From NCBI GenBank assembly GCA_016647705.1, contig CM028334.1, positions 2,170,001-2,234,000 of the forward strand: 64,000 nt of DNA, given 5' to 3'. Made by a program: the position numbers and the translations under genes. The notes under the pieces were generated by a model that worked only from the letters and a program-made list of their open reading frames with translations, ran no database searches and had not been told where the DNA came from. Source of the stretch: Eucommia ulmoides (taxonomy: Eukaryota > Streptophyta > Magnoliopsida > Garryales > Eucommiaceae). This document shows, one piece after another, positions 53,415 through 63,038 of this stretch; the first letter of the stretch is position 1; the number at the start of each line of letters is the position of its first letter.

Positions 53415-55928
53415 AAAAAAAAAAAAAAATTACTGGTTGAACCCATAATTAGACCTCACCGGATTTACTGTGCACCGATTAGTCCCAAATTCGATTACAA
53501 TATATTTTTCGGTGACCGATTTGTCCCTCTGTTTTATGTGGAACCGATTTCCATTTTTGAATTCGGTTTTTCAGTTGTGAAAACATACTATAAATACCAA
53601 ATCATGGCGATTTTTCCTAATATAAGTTGCATTTCGAATTTCAAAATCAAGAAATTGCCATGGACGCAGAGAGAATAATCGAATCAGAGCAGCTATGGAA
53701 GGGCAATTGATGAATTATTTTGAGTCGATCAACAACAGGTAACACACATCCTCATTTGATATATGTCAATCGTTGTAATTTTACAGACATCTTGATATCA
53801 AGTTAGGGTTTTTCGACAACAACGTGTATAAAGATCTAGTTTTTGGTTAATGAAGTTTTTGTTGTCGAACATACGTGTACGAAAATGCTTTACGAACGGA
53901 TGATACAGTGTTTTTAGTTGTGGATCGACATATATAGTAGTTTTTTGGATGATTCAGGTTGACTCACAAGCACACACGGCATATGCAAAATGGAATGTAG
54001 TACATAACGTACATAACATTGTACATATAGCGAGTTACATGTAACATAAGTATAATTGTGTGTTGATGCACGTAACGTTGTACATATAGTGTGTTACATT
54101 CTTATGGCGTGTTACATTTTAACAAGAAAAATGTGCATGTTACATGTAACATAAGCATAATTGTGTGTTGATGCACATAACGTTGTACGTATAGCGTGTT
54201 ACATTTTAACAAGAAAAGGTGCGTGTTACATGTAACATAAGCAAAACTGTGTGTTGACACACATAATGTTTGTACCTATAACGTGTTACATTTTTAGGGC
54301 GTGTTACATTTTAACAAGAAAATGGCGTGTTACATGTAACAATAAACATAACTGTGTGTTGATATTACATTTTAACATCATTTTTTAAGAACGGAGACGT
54401 GTTACATGTAACATCGATATATAACAGTGTGTTATATGGTGATATTACATGTAACATATTTATTTTGCCAAAAGAGAGGGGGATCATTTGTTCTGATGGT
54501 TATTAGTATGTTAGCAGGGAACATTTTTCTATTGCAGGCACGTGCAAGTACGAGGGAGTGAATGCAGTTTTGAGGATTGCCAACAACAACAACATTAGTG
54601 ATTTGTGTAACAAGATTGTGAGCAAATGGCCCGAATTAGCTAAGTCAAAATTTGACTTGTCATACGCATTGCATGGCTATTCTAATTGCATGATTGCTGA
54701 CCAAAGCGACTTTGAGGAGATGATGTTGCTAACAGTGCATCAGAATATTGAGTTGTTGGATATATACATCCAGAGAAGACTGAACGATTCTAGCGGATCG
54801 AATGGTGCATCAACAAGTGCCACTACACTGTTAAACAATAGCGGAGACAGCGAAGACGAACTTGATTATATAGGTAGTTATGGCAACATATTGCAGCGGA
54901 GTAACGACAAGATATTATTGTCATCTCAGTAGGCTAATGGGATTCAAGAGGAGGGTCAAAAATTCAGAGGCGGAACAAGCGAATTTCGGGATGTATTGAA
55001 AAAATATGCAATTGAGATTGGATTCAATTTCTGTAATTTAAAAAACGACAAAGTGAGCATGACAGCTGCATGTACACTTAGAGAGGAAAAGAAATGCCCA
55101 TGGTTTGTGCACGGACGTGTAATGCGGGAAAATGGTATATTCTACATCCGGATTGGTAAACAAACACACATGTGGATCTGCTTTCCGCAAAAACAAAAAC
55201 AAACGAATGAGCTCGGAGATTGTTTCTGGTTGTTTGACTGATGACGTATGGACACACATATTTAGTAATGGACGCACATGTATCATTGTCATGGACACAC
55301 ATATTCATTAATGTTTACATGGATGTTATATGTAACATTTTATAACTCCACACACCCTGGATATAGAATTATTGGCATGGACACAACGTGCAAATGTTAC
55401 ATATAACATGAATGAAATCATCGTCATGGACACATACTCAGTAATGTTACATGGATGTTACATGTAACATTATTTTTTTGCACACCATAGATATGTATGC
55501 ATCGTGTAAACAAATGTTACATTTAACATAATTATAAAACAGATGGCATGAATTTTTTACAGATCTTTTTAACTGTTACATGTAACATCAGTTACATCAA
55601 GTAAAAAATCTCCAAAAAATGCGATTAACACTTCATTTCGAAGAGAATCAAACACACATAATTTAGTGTTTCAATTTTTACGTTTTTGCATACGGAAATA
55701 TGAGATAAAAACAATATAGAGTGTCCGCCATATATTAAAATCGTTACCATAATTAGATCTTGAAAAACAGGGGAGGTTAAACGAGATTCCAGGGATGTTC
55801 AGTGTGAGGCGCAGCAGGGGGCATTTTTGTCACTAAAATGGCAAAAGGATCAGGCGGTGCAAGAAAATGTGAGAAGGTTTAATTGGTAGTTTTTGCGCCT
55901 TTTAGGACTGTTTAGTCAACGCCCCTAA
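53415..55928 (+). mobile_element. Mutator-like element with mudrA fragment (2.5 kb)
   Basis: It interrupts flank that is continuous at 17.7 and 18.3 kb (GTGTTTTAGTC...AAAACAAATGAAAGG). The left end contains GCACCGATTAGTCCC, and the right end TTTTAGGACTGTTTAGTCAA then CGCCCC; both resemble the ends of the 25769 element. It carries many TGTTACATGTAACA motifs at 53990-54450 and 55300-55600. Only the N-terminal transposase region remains. Confidence 0.72.
54541..55262 (+). pseudogene. MuDR-type transposase N-terminal fragment (mudrA)
   Basis: After an acceptor-like TTTTCTATTGCAG the frame reads TCKYEGVNAVLRIANNNNIS, KIVSKWPELAKSKFDLSYAL, a PB1-like N-terminal part. After one TAG (54930-54932, a Gln codon by context) it continues GQKFRGGTSEFRDVLKKYAI, EIGFNF, TAACTLREEKKCPWFVHGRV. 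That is the plant MuDR DNA-binding domain (F-x-S-x-x-x-F-x-x-A-x-x-x-Y-A, CPW-x-x-x-x-R). A frameshift near 55166 moves the HTCGSAF and RMSSEIVSGCLTDDVWTHI block to the next frame. Sequence then ends about 55262. The DDE/MULE catalytic domain and zinc knuckle are absent. Confidence 0.85.
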
Positions 55929-56199
55929 AACAAATGAAAGGTCGAATACACGTGCTTGTACTCTCACGCTCTTTCTCTCTCTCTCTACTAGAAAAGTTGA
56001 TGAAGAAATTTTTAAGCATTGGCCCAATAACTGGAGCAAGTGATAGCTCTCTCCTAAAGAAATATCATTTTTTACTTTTTCTTCTTTTTTTTTCTTTTTT
56101 TTTTTTTTCTTTTTCCTTTTTCTTTATTTCTCCATCTTTTCTTTTCTTTTCTTTTTTTTTTTTCCCTTTTTCTTTATTTCTTTTTTTCTTTTTCCTTTG
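55929..56199 (-). repeat. Orphan DC1 5' region
   Basis: CTCTCTCTCTCTCTACTAGA, AGTTGATGAAGAAATTTTTA, AGTGATAGCTCTCTCCTAAA and the T/C tract repeat the DC1 leader and promoter. Foldback element 2 is inserted at its upstream end. Confidence 0.7.
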
Positions 56200-56209
56200 A
56201 TACATCATC

Positions 56210-58484
56210 AAGTTGTTTACATAAAAAATATAAATTAAGAACTTAATTTCTAAAAAAACACCATTTTAAACTTATTTATCAAAAGAGAGTTAGTTGGTGT
56301 TGGGAACACCGGATTTATGAAGCCGGTGTTCCCAACATTGACATTAAATAAAAAAAAAATGTTAAAACCAGAATAACTAACTTAGTTATATGAATTTTTT
56401 TTTTAAATCCGGAGTTCATAACACCGGTTTGAATATCGCTGACTTGAAATCGGAGTTGGCCGGGGTTATGAACCCCGGTTTCCCATCCTATTTCCTCTCA
56501 CCCTCCCGCCCCGGTGACAAATATAGCAAATTACATTTTCATGACAAATATGGCAATTACATTTTCTTCACAATACGGTAATCACCATATTTGTCATGAA
56601 TATTAAGGAAAATTTTCATTTTCATCCCTAAAGTATAGGGTGTATATTTATTTAGACTCTAAAAAAATTTGTATAATGTTATATTTAGTCTTTCAAATTT
56701 CACATTTTTTCAATCCTGCAAAATTAAAACTATTATTAATAAATTTTTAACGTAAAATGAGTTGTACTCAGTATGTGAATTTCTAGTAGTGATATTTTTA
56801 TCATTTAATCGTTCTATTGAATATAAAATGTTTTCTCTTAGTCATTATCTCACAACAAACGTTGTCAGATATAGGTTAAAATAAACGCTTTAGGTTTAAT
56901 GGAGCGACAAAATGACGAAAATAACTCTCATTAAGTTATATGTTGAGGACAACCTATTTCCCATACAAAATCTTTAACAGTGTTCCTAATTTTACAAGAT
57001 TGAAATAAATGTAAAACTTTAAAGATTAAATGTGCAAAAACAAGTTATAATACTAAAAGATTAGAATCAACAAAAAAGATTTGGCAAATATCAAAATTCG
57101 GCAAATCGCTACTAGAAGTTCACGTATAGAGCACAACTCATTTTACATTCAAAAATTATTAATAATATTTTCAATTTTGTATAATTGAAGAAACTGTTAA
57201 ATTTGAGAGACTAGGTATAAAGCTCTATAAATTTTAGAGTCTAAATAAACATAAACGCTACATTATAGGGACGAAAATGTAATTGTTCCTTAATATTCCT
57301 GACAAATATGATAATTACCATATTTGTCATGAAAATGTAATTATCACATTTGTCACTGTTTTCAAGGAATAGAAATAGAAAAAGGGGCAGCGGTTTCGTT
57401 GTGCTACTATCTTTGAAATTTCACGATTTCGAGCCTTAGATGAAATTTTTTTGTTAACCCTTCAAATGATGATTTATTCTAATGGTACAAAATTATGGTG
57501 TTTCTTGAGTATTAGACTTTGAAAATTTTATAACTCTGGGTCTTAAATAAATTTCTTCATTTACCCATTCAAATGATGATTTATCATATGGGAACAAAAT
57601 CAGAGATTTGTGGGCGTTAGCTTTTTAAAATTTCACGAGTATGGAATTTTCAAAAAAAATTATAAATTTAAATTTTTTTATGTGCAATATAGCCTTTGAA
57701 ACTTTCACAATTTGGAATCCTAGATGAATTTTTTTTGTTACTCATTCGAATGATGATTTATCCTAATTGTACAAAATTGGGGTGTTTTCTGAGTGTTAGG
57801 CTTTTGAAAATTTCACAATTTTGGGTCATAAATGAATTTCTTCAATTACCCACTCAAATGATGAATTATCATATGGGAACAAAAATGGAGAGGTTTTGCG
57901 GGCGTTAGCCCTTCAAAATTTCACAAGTTTGGAAATTCCAAAAATTAGCTTAATTTGGATTTTTTCAGCATGCTATTTTCCCTTTGAAAATTTCACGATT
58001 TTGAGTCTCAGATGATTTTTTTCTATTACCTTTTGAAATGATGATTTATCCTAATGGTACGTAATTTGGGTGTTTTGGGAGTTCTAGGCTTTGAAAAATT
58101 CACAATTTTGGGTCCAAATTGAATTTTTTTCAATTAACCATTCAAAAGATAGACTACCGTATGGAAATAAGGAATAGAAATAAGGGGATAGGGAACTCGG
58201 TTCATAACCCCGGTTTCAAAAAATTCAGTGATATTGAAGCCGGTGTTATGAACACCGGCTTCAAAGAATAGAAAAACAAAATAAAAAAAATAAACCGTAT
58301 AACCAGGGTTAGACTAAATCCGATTATAACGTTTTTTACTTTTATTTAATGCCAGTGTTCCCCAACAGCGGCTTCATAAATCCGGTGTTCCCAACACCGA
58401 CTAATTTTCTTTTGATAAATAAGTGTAAAACAGTGTAATTTAAGAAATTAAATTTTTAATTTATATTTTTTATGTAAACAACTC
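56210..58484. mobile_element. Foldback element 2 (2.3 kb, 10-bp TSD)
   Basis: Target duplication ATACATCATC at 56200-56209 and 58485-58494. The left end reads AAGTTGTTTACAT and the right end, inverted, GAGTTGTTTACAT, the same pattern as element 1 (AAATTCTTTACAT / GAGTTCTTTACAT). Arms: 56210-56797 and 57108-58484, the latter split by a satellite block. GC modules CCGGTGTTCCCAACACCGG, AACACCGG and AACCCCGGTT are repeated along both arms. The inner arm ends carry CTACTAGAAxTTCAC. There is no transposase. Confidence 0.85.
57400..58160. repeat. 283-bp tandem satellite inside foldback element 2
   Basis: CTTTGAAAxTTTCACGATTT starts near 57409, 57692 and 57975, a 283-bp period. Each unit contains two related half-units with TTCAAATGATGATTTATCxT and CATATGGGAACAAAA. 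It is present only in the right arm. Confidence 0.8.
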
Positions 58485-58494
58485 ATACATCATC

Positions 58495-58852
58495 TTTTTG
58501 TCATCTTCGCATAATTGACAAGAAAATAAAAAACATTAGTGAATTCTAGATTTGATTTAAATTGGTATTATTGAGATTTAACATTAAAAAGAACAAATGT
58601 TAGAAAATCTCAAGATTTGATTTAAACTACTACTATAGATTAATATATTTTTCTACTAAAATGATTAATTAATTTAATTAAATTCTTTATCTATATGTTT
58701 TTATACTTCATTTCTATTAGTAAACCTATTCTTATTAGTTATTTGATATTTTTCTTTGAACCCATATTTACCGTTTATTATTAAATTCAAATTTTTCGGT
58801 GATATTTATGTGATGATCTATCTAAACGTTATTCTCTTGAAATTATAAACAA
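58495..58852 (-). repeat. Continuation of orphan DC1 5' region
   Basis: TTTGTCATCTTCGCATAATT, TAGTGAATTCTAGATTTGAT and TTTGAACCCATATTTACCGT match 15520-15780 and 49370-49600. It is the part displaced by element 2. Confidence 0.68.
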
Positions 58853-59092
58853 GGATTAATTATACTTTATCCCCCTTGGTTAGGTTGTTTTGCACTTTAC
58901 CCTCCCTGTGTTATAGACGTCACAACTTACCTCTTGTGGTTATAGACTAAAGTGCAACAGTTAAAATTAAAGTTAATTATGTTATTTTATTTTGAAATTA
59001 AGGGTAATTTTGTCAGTTTATTCTAGTGAATTCTATAGAGTTTATTTAAAAGTCATCCAAACTTGTGAACTGACAAAGTGTAATTAATCCTT
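58853..59092. mobile_element. MITE, about 240 bp, related to 36860-37079
   Basis: AAGGATTAATTA at left and its exact inverse at the right end. Next to the ends, TACTTTATC versus CACTTTGTC from the other side. TTTGCACTTTACCCTCC and CTTGTGGTTATAGACTAAAG recall the ACTCTACCC and CTGTGGT blocks of the 36.9 kb element. Target duplication not clear. Confidence 0.68.
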
Positions 59093-59365
59093 TCACTTAA
59101 TAGTGTAATTGTTTTCTTCTTTTTTTGTTTTTTTGTTTTTTTGTTTTTTTTTTTTTTTTATCTCCTCCTTCACCGAAGGCATCATCTTCTTTACTTCACC
59201 ATGGAAGTAGCCATCTCATCTTCTCTCTTTCCACTCTGAAAACCACAATATGGGTGGCAGTGAAAAGGTGAAGTAGGGTGAGAGATAAATACAATTATTT
59301 AAAAAGTTAAAGGTAAAAAATATAATTTTAAAAATAATAGGATGCAAAGTGTAATTAATTTTTAA
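59093..59365. repeat. Short fragment of the 35752-type foldback family
   Basis: GGTGAGAGATAAATACAATTATTTAAAAAG and TAATTTTAAAAATAATAGGA-like blocks match the right arm near 36360-36420, and a small GGTGAAGTA/TACTTCACC inversion lies at 59195-59275. The ends are missing. Confidence 0.5.
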
Positions 59366-60645
59366 GCTGACCAAAATACCCTTAACAAAATTATAATTAG
59401 AACTAAATTGAAACAATTTTCAAATGTAATGTGTCGACGTTCAAATATGGGAGACAAGAGTGTCTTTATCCCTAAGAAAAATTGACCTGAACTTGGACAA
59501 TTTGTTCGCCTTTTCCTTCTCATCTTCTTCTCCTTTTCCTCATTTCCCTCAATTTTTAACATTTTTTCAAGCTTTTCTCTCCCCTAAAAAAAAACCAAAC
59601 TCACTCTCAATCCTCCTTGTTTCGGATGAACTCTCTCCTTCTTCCTTTTTTGTGGCTCCCAAAAAAATCCCTTGTTTAGAGGCGTGGGTTGCCTTTTATA
59701 GGCAGCCCCCTCCCTGTCTCTCTTGGGCAGAGGGGCGCCCCTCCGCCCCTCTGCCTATTATATTTACTTATTTTTTTATTTTTATTTTTTAAAGAGAGGC
59801 GGGGTCCCCGCATGGCGGATTGGGAGGATGGGCGGTCACGCCACACACGCACCGCCCGTTTTAATTCATTTTTTTTTTTTTTCAAATTTAAACTAAGATT
59901 TTGCACCCAACAAGACGTGAACTCAGGGCAGGCCATTTGTTTGGGAGGAGGAGAGTTTTACCACTTTTGTCATAGTTTCCCTTTTCTTTTCTTTTTTCTT
60001 TCTATTTTTCTTTTCTTTTCTTTTTCGTCATTTTAATTTTCTCTATTCTTGATATAATTCTATCAAATCAATCATCTGAAAACACAATTGGATTATCCAA
60101 AATTCAATTGATTTCAAAATGATTTCTAATTGTTCGCCAATTTCATGAATTTCGAAAATGCCTAACTTTTGGGGTCAAAATAAAAATTTATAAATACTTT
60201 CGATTTCACTCATATTTTGCCAAATTGAATTTTGAAAACTCGTATTGACAAAATAGAACATGATAAATTTTTCAAGATTCATTCCAATTTGATCAATTTA
60301 GTGTTAAAGTAACTTTTATAAATTTTATTTTGACCCGAAACTTTCTTTTGACTTTCCGAATCTCAATTAGATTCCGATTCGAGTTTTTCAAAAATTAATC
60401 TTTTTAAAACATTTGGTAAGGAAATTTTAATTCAAAATTGGTCCTTGTTAAACAACGATTTAAAATTTCTCAAAATTTCAATTAGGCCCCTAAATTTCCT
60501 ATTTCGACAAAATGTCTCAATTGGTTATTTGGGGTCCCAATTGAGATAACGAAACATTTATTTAATCTGTTTTAAGGTAACTTGAACCTTCTGAAAAATT
60601 AATTTTGAATTCCGGGTTCAAAATTATTTAACCTGTTTTAAGGTA
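59366..60645 (+). repeat. Unclassified LTR-like block
   Basis: Foreign to the DC1 flank on both sides; the flank resumes at CCAATATTTTAAGGAGTC (60650). It contains a TATA-like CCTTTTATAGGCAG at 59693 next to a GC-rich leader (59700-59860), then long AT-rich sequence. TTTAATCTGTTTTAAGGTAA and TTTAACCTGTTTTAAGGTAA are repeated at its end (60558 and 60628). It could be a solo LTR of a large plant retrotransposon. Termini are not defined. Confidence 0.4.
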
Positions 60646-60854
60646 ACTCCAATATTTTAAGGAGTCATTGCCTTTTAGTCCCTTCTACTATGATTTCATT
60701 TATTTCGGTTACTATAAAAATATACGGTTTACCTCCCCTACTTACTATAAATTGAAATTTTTTGTTTTTTTGTTTAACTTAATAAAATATGCTCGGAGAT
60801 GAAATTAACTTTTTCACCAAAATTTTAAACGAAATGGACCACCTAATTAAAGAA
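60646..60854. repeat. DC1 3' flank of copy C, left part
   Basis: CCTTTTAGTCCCTTCTACTA and TTTTTCACCAAAATTTTAAA match 9520-9670 and 36720-37130; cut by the LINE at about 60850. Confidence 0.65.
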
Positions 60855-62470
60855 TCAAAACTTAGGACGTATGATGATTTGTACTAAAAGTTAGATATAA
60901 AAGAGAGAGAGAGAGATACTTAGACTTGCTAGGCGACGTGAACAAAAGACTAAAGATATTAGAAGTGTCAGATACATTAAAGATGCTGATGAAAAGGTAT
61001 TGATGAAGGATGGAAAGATTATGGAACGATTGAGAAGTTATTTTTACAATTTATTTAATGAAAATGACGCTAGGGAATTTAGACTAGAGTTGTCTTGTTT
61101 ATCTTTAGATAAGATTTATAGGTTTCATAGAAAAATTCTGGTTTCAGAAGTTAGAATAGCGCTAAGAAAAATAAGAATTGGAAAAGAAGTAGGGTCAAAT
61201 GAAATTCCTATAGATGTGTGAAAAACTTTGGGATATATTGAGATAAAGTGGTTGACTAGACTTTTCGATGACATTTTGACGACAAAAAGAATGTCAAATG
61301 ACTGGAGGAGAAGTATCTTAGGGCCCATCTATAAAAATAAAGGGGATGTTCAAAATTGCATGAACTATCAGGGTATAAAACTTATGAGTCACACTATAAA
61401 ACTTTGGGAGAGAGTGATAGAATATAGAATAAGACATGAAACGAGCACAGAAGATAACCAAATTGGATTTATACCGAGCCAATCAACCACTAAAACTATC
61501 TATTTACTCAAGAGATTAATGAAAAAATACAGAGAAAATAAGAAATATTTACATATGGTAATTGTGAACCTGGAAAAGGCTTATGATCGGGTACCCAGAG
61601 AAATTTTGTGATGGGTGCTAGAAAATAAACAAATATCCTATGTGTACATCGAAGTAATTAAGGACATGTATGAATGTATAGTCACTAGTGTTCGAAAAGA
61701 AGGAAGCGATACTTGTGTATTTCTTATTAACATAAGCTTACATCAAGGATTATCTTTGAGTCCTTACCTCTTTGTTCTAGTGATGGATGAACTCACAAAA
61801 CTCACAAAATGTATTGGTCTTAATACTAAATTAGAAGGATGGAAAGAAACTTTAGAGTCTAAAAGTTTGAGACTTAGCAGAAGTAAAACGGAATACATGC
61901 ATTACAATTTTAGTAATTCCCGGAGGGATGATGGTGTTGTCAAAATTGACAAGGAGGATGTGTCAAAAGTTGATCATTTTAGATATTTAAGTTCAATAAT
62001 TCAGAACAATTGTGAAATAGATGAGGATATTATGCATAGAGTCAAGACGGGTTGGTTAAAGTGGAGAAGTGCAGTTGGAGTGATTTGTGATCATAGGATT
62101 CCAATTAAACTTAAAGGAAAATTCTACAAAACTACTATAAAACCAGCACTTCTGTATGATTCAGAATGTTGGGCGATAAAAATAAATCATGTTCAGAAAA
62201 TTGGAGTGACAGAAATGAGGATGTTGCGGTGGATGAGTGGGAAGATGAGAATGGATAAAATTAAGAATGAAACTATTAGAGAGAATTTAAGGATAACACC
62301 TATTAGAGAGGTAGATTTAAGAAGACGTTTGACGAGATTATTAGAAATGATTTGATGACATTAAACCAGACGAAGAGGATGGCCCTTGATCGATCACTAT
62401 GGCTTAAGTGGATTCATGTAACCGATCTTACATAAGTGAGACAAATGTTTTATTGTTGTTGTTGTTGTAA
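60855..62470 (+). mobile_element. RTE-clade LINE, 5'-truncated, dead
   Basis: Coding relics 61000-62355 end in a TTGTTGTTGTTGTTG tail (62453-62469), typical of RTE-type non-LTR elements. It replaces DC1 3' flank sequence found in copies A and B. No endonuclease domain is left, indicating 5' truncation. A target duplication was not identified. Confidence 0.85.
60960..62355 (+). pseudogene. RTE LINE reverse transcriptase relic
   Basis: Three successive open pieces in near-continuous frame: SEVRIALRKIRIGKEVGSNE...IPIDV (stop at a Trp position, 61219-61221), then WRRSILGPIYKNKGDVQNCM, HETSTEDNQIGFIPSQSTTK, VIVNLEKAYDRVPREIL (stop, again Trp by context), then SLHQGLSLSPYLFVLVMDEL. Motif A has Asn where the catalytic Asp belongs (VNLEKAYD). 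The F/YADD motif C block is missing: DELTK jumps to LNTKLEGWKETLES. The thumb and C-terminal region (YLSSIIQNNCEIDEDIMHRV, LLYDSECWAIK, RMLRWMSGKMRMDKIKNE) is intact. Confidence 0.9.
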
Positions 62471-63038
62471 AAAAGTTCAACTAAAAACAAAACCAAAATC
62501 AAAGGAGTAATATGCAATTAACCCAAAATTTTAACTTAATGTTTGATTAGCATAAGCTACACTATTTTTCATTGTAGTGTATTAACAAATCAATTATAAT
62601 TCATTAGCACGTTCAACACTGTTTTCTAGCGATAGTTGGTCGCTCGAAAAGGAGAAGGGAGAAAATTGTAAAAAAAAAAAAAAAGAGAAAAAGACAGAGA
62701 GATGTGTTAATAATTGAATTAAATAATTTTTTTGAAGAGATATAGGGCTCGCAAAAGGAGAACAAAATCCATGTATTATCAAAGGACCAAACAAACCTGA
62801 CAAAACCCATTTCAATTTGAAATCAAGTTCTAAATCTGATGTAAAACCCTCATTACAGTTAAAAGACGAAATAGTTCATACATATGTATGCAGTGGAACA
62901 TACTAAAATCAATAACACCTAATGAACAAAAGCTACATTTTAACAATTGTTGTTGAATTTACACAATTCCTCTTCCCCCTCCCCCACCCCACCCCCCCGA
63001 AAAAATCGACCACCTCATGACTTCCAAAGAACTACGTA
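62471..63038. repeat. DC1 3' flank of copy C, right part
   Basis: AACCCAAAATTTTAACTTAA, TAGTTGGTCGCTCGAAAAG, TCAATAACACCTAATGAACA and GACTTCCAAAGAACTACGTA parallel 37400-37930 and 9900-10440. Non-coding. Confidence 0.7.

Noticed and set aside
56786..56800. CACTACTAGAAATTCAC as a CACTA (En/Spm) terminus
   Set aside because: The sequence fits such an end on the minus strand, but it lies at the inner end of the foldback arm. The outer ends have a 10-bp target duplication, whereas CACTA elements make 3 bp.
59460..60036. 110-115 residue frames on the plus strand
   Set aside because: Phe/Ser/Pro-rich translations of pyrimidine-rich, LTR-like sequence with a GC-rich patch; no domain.
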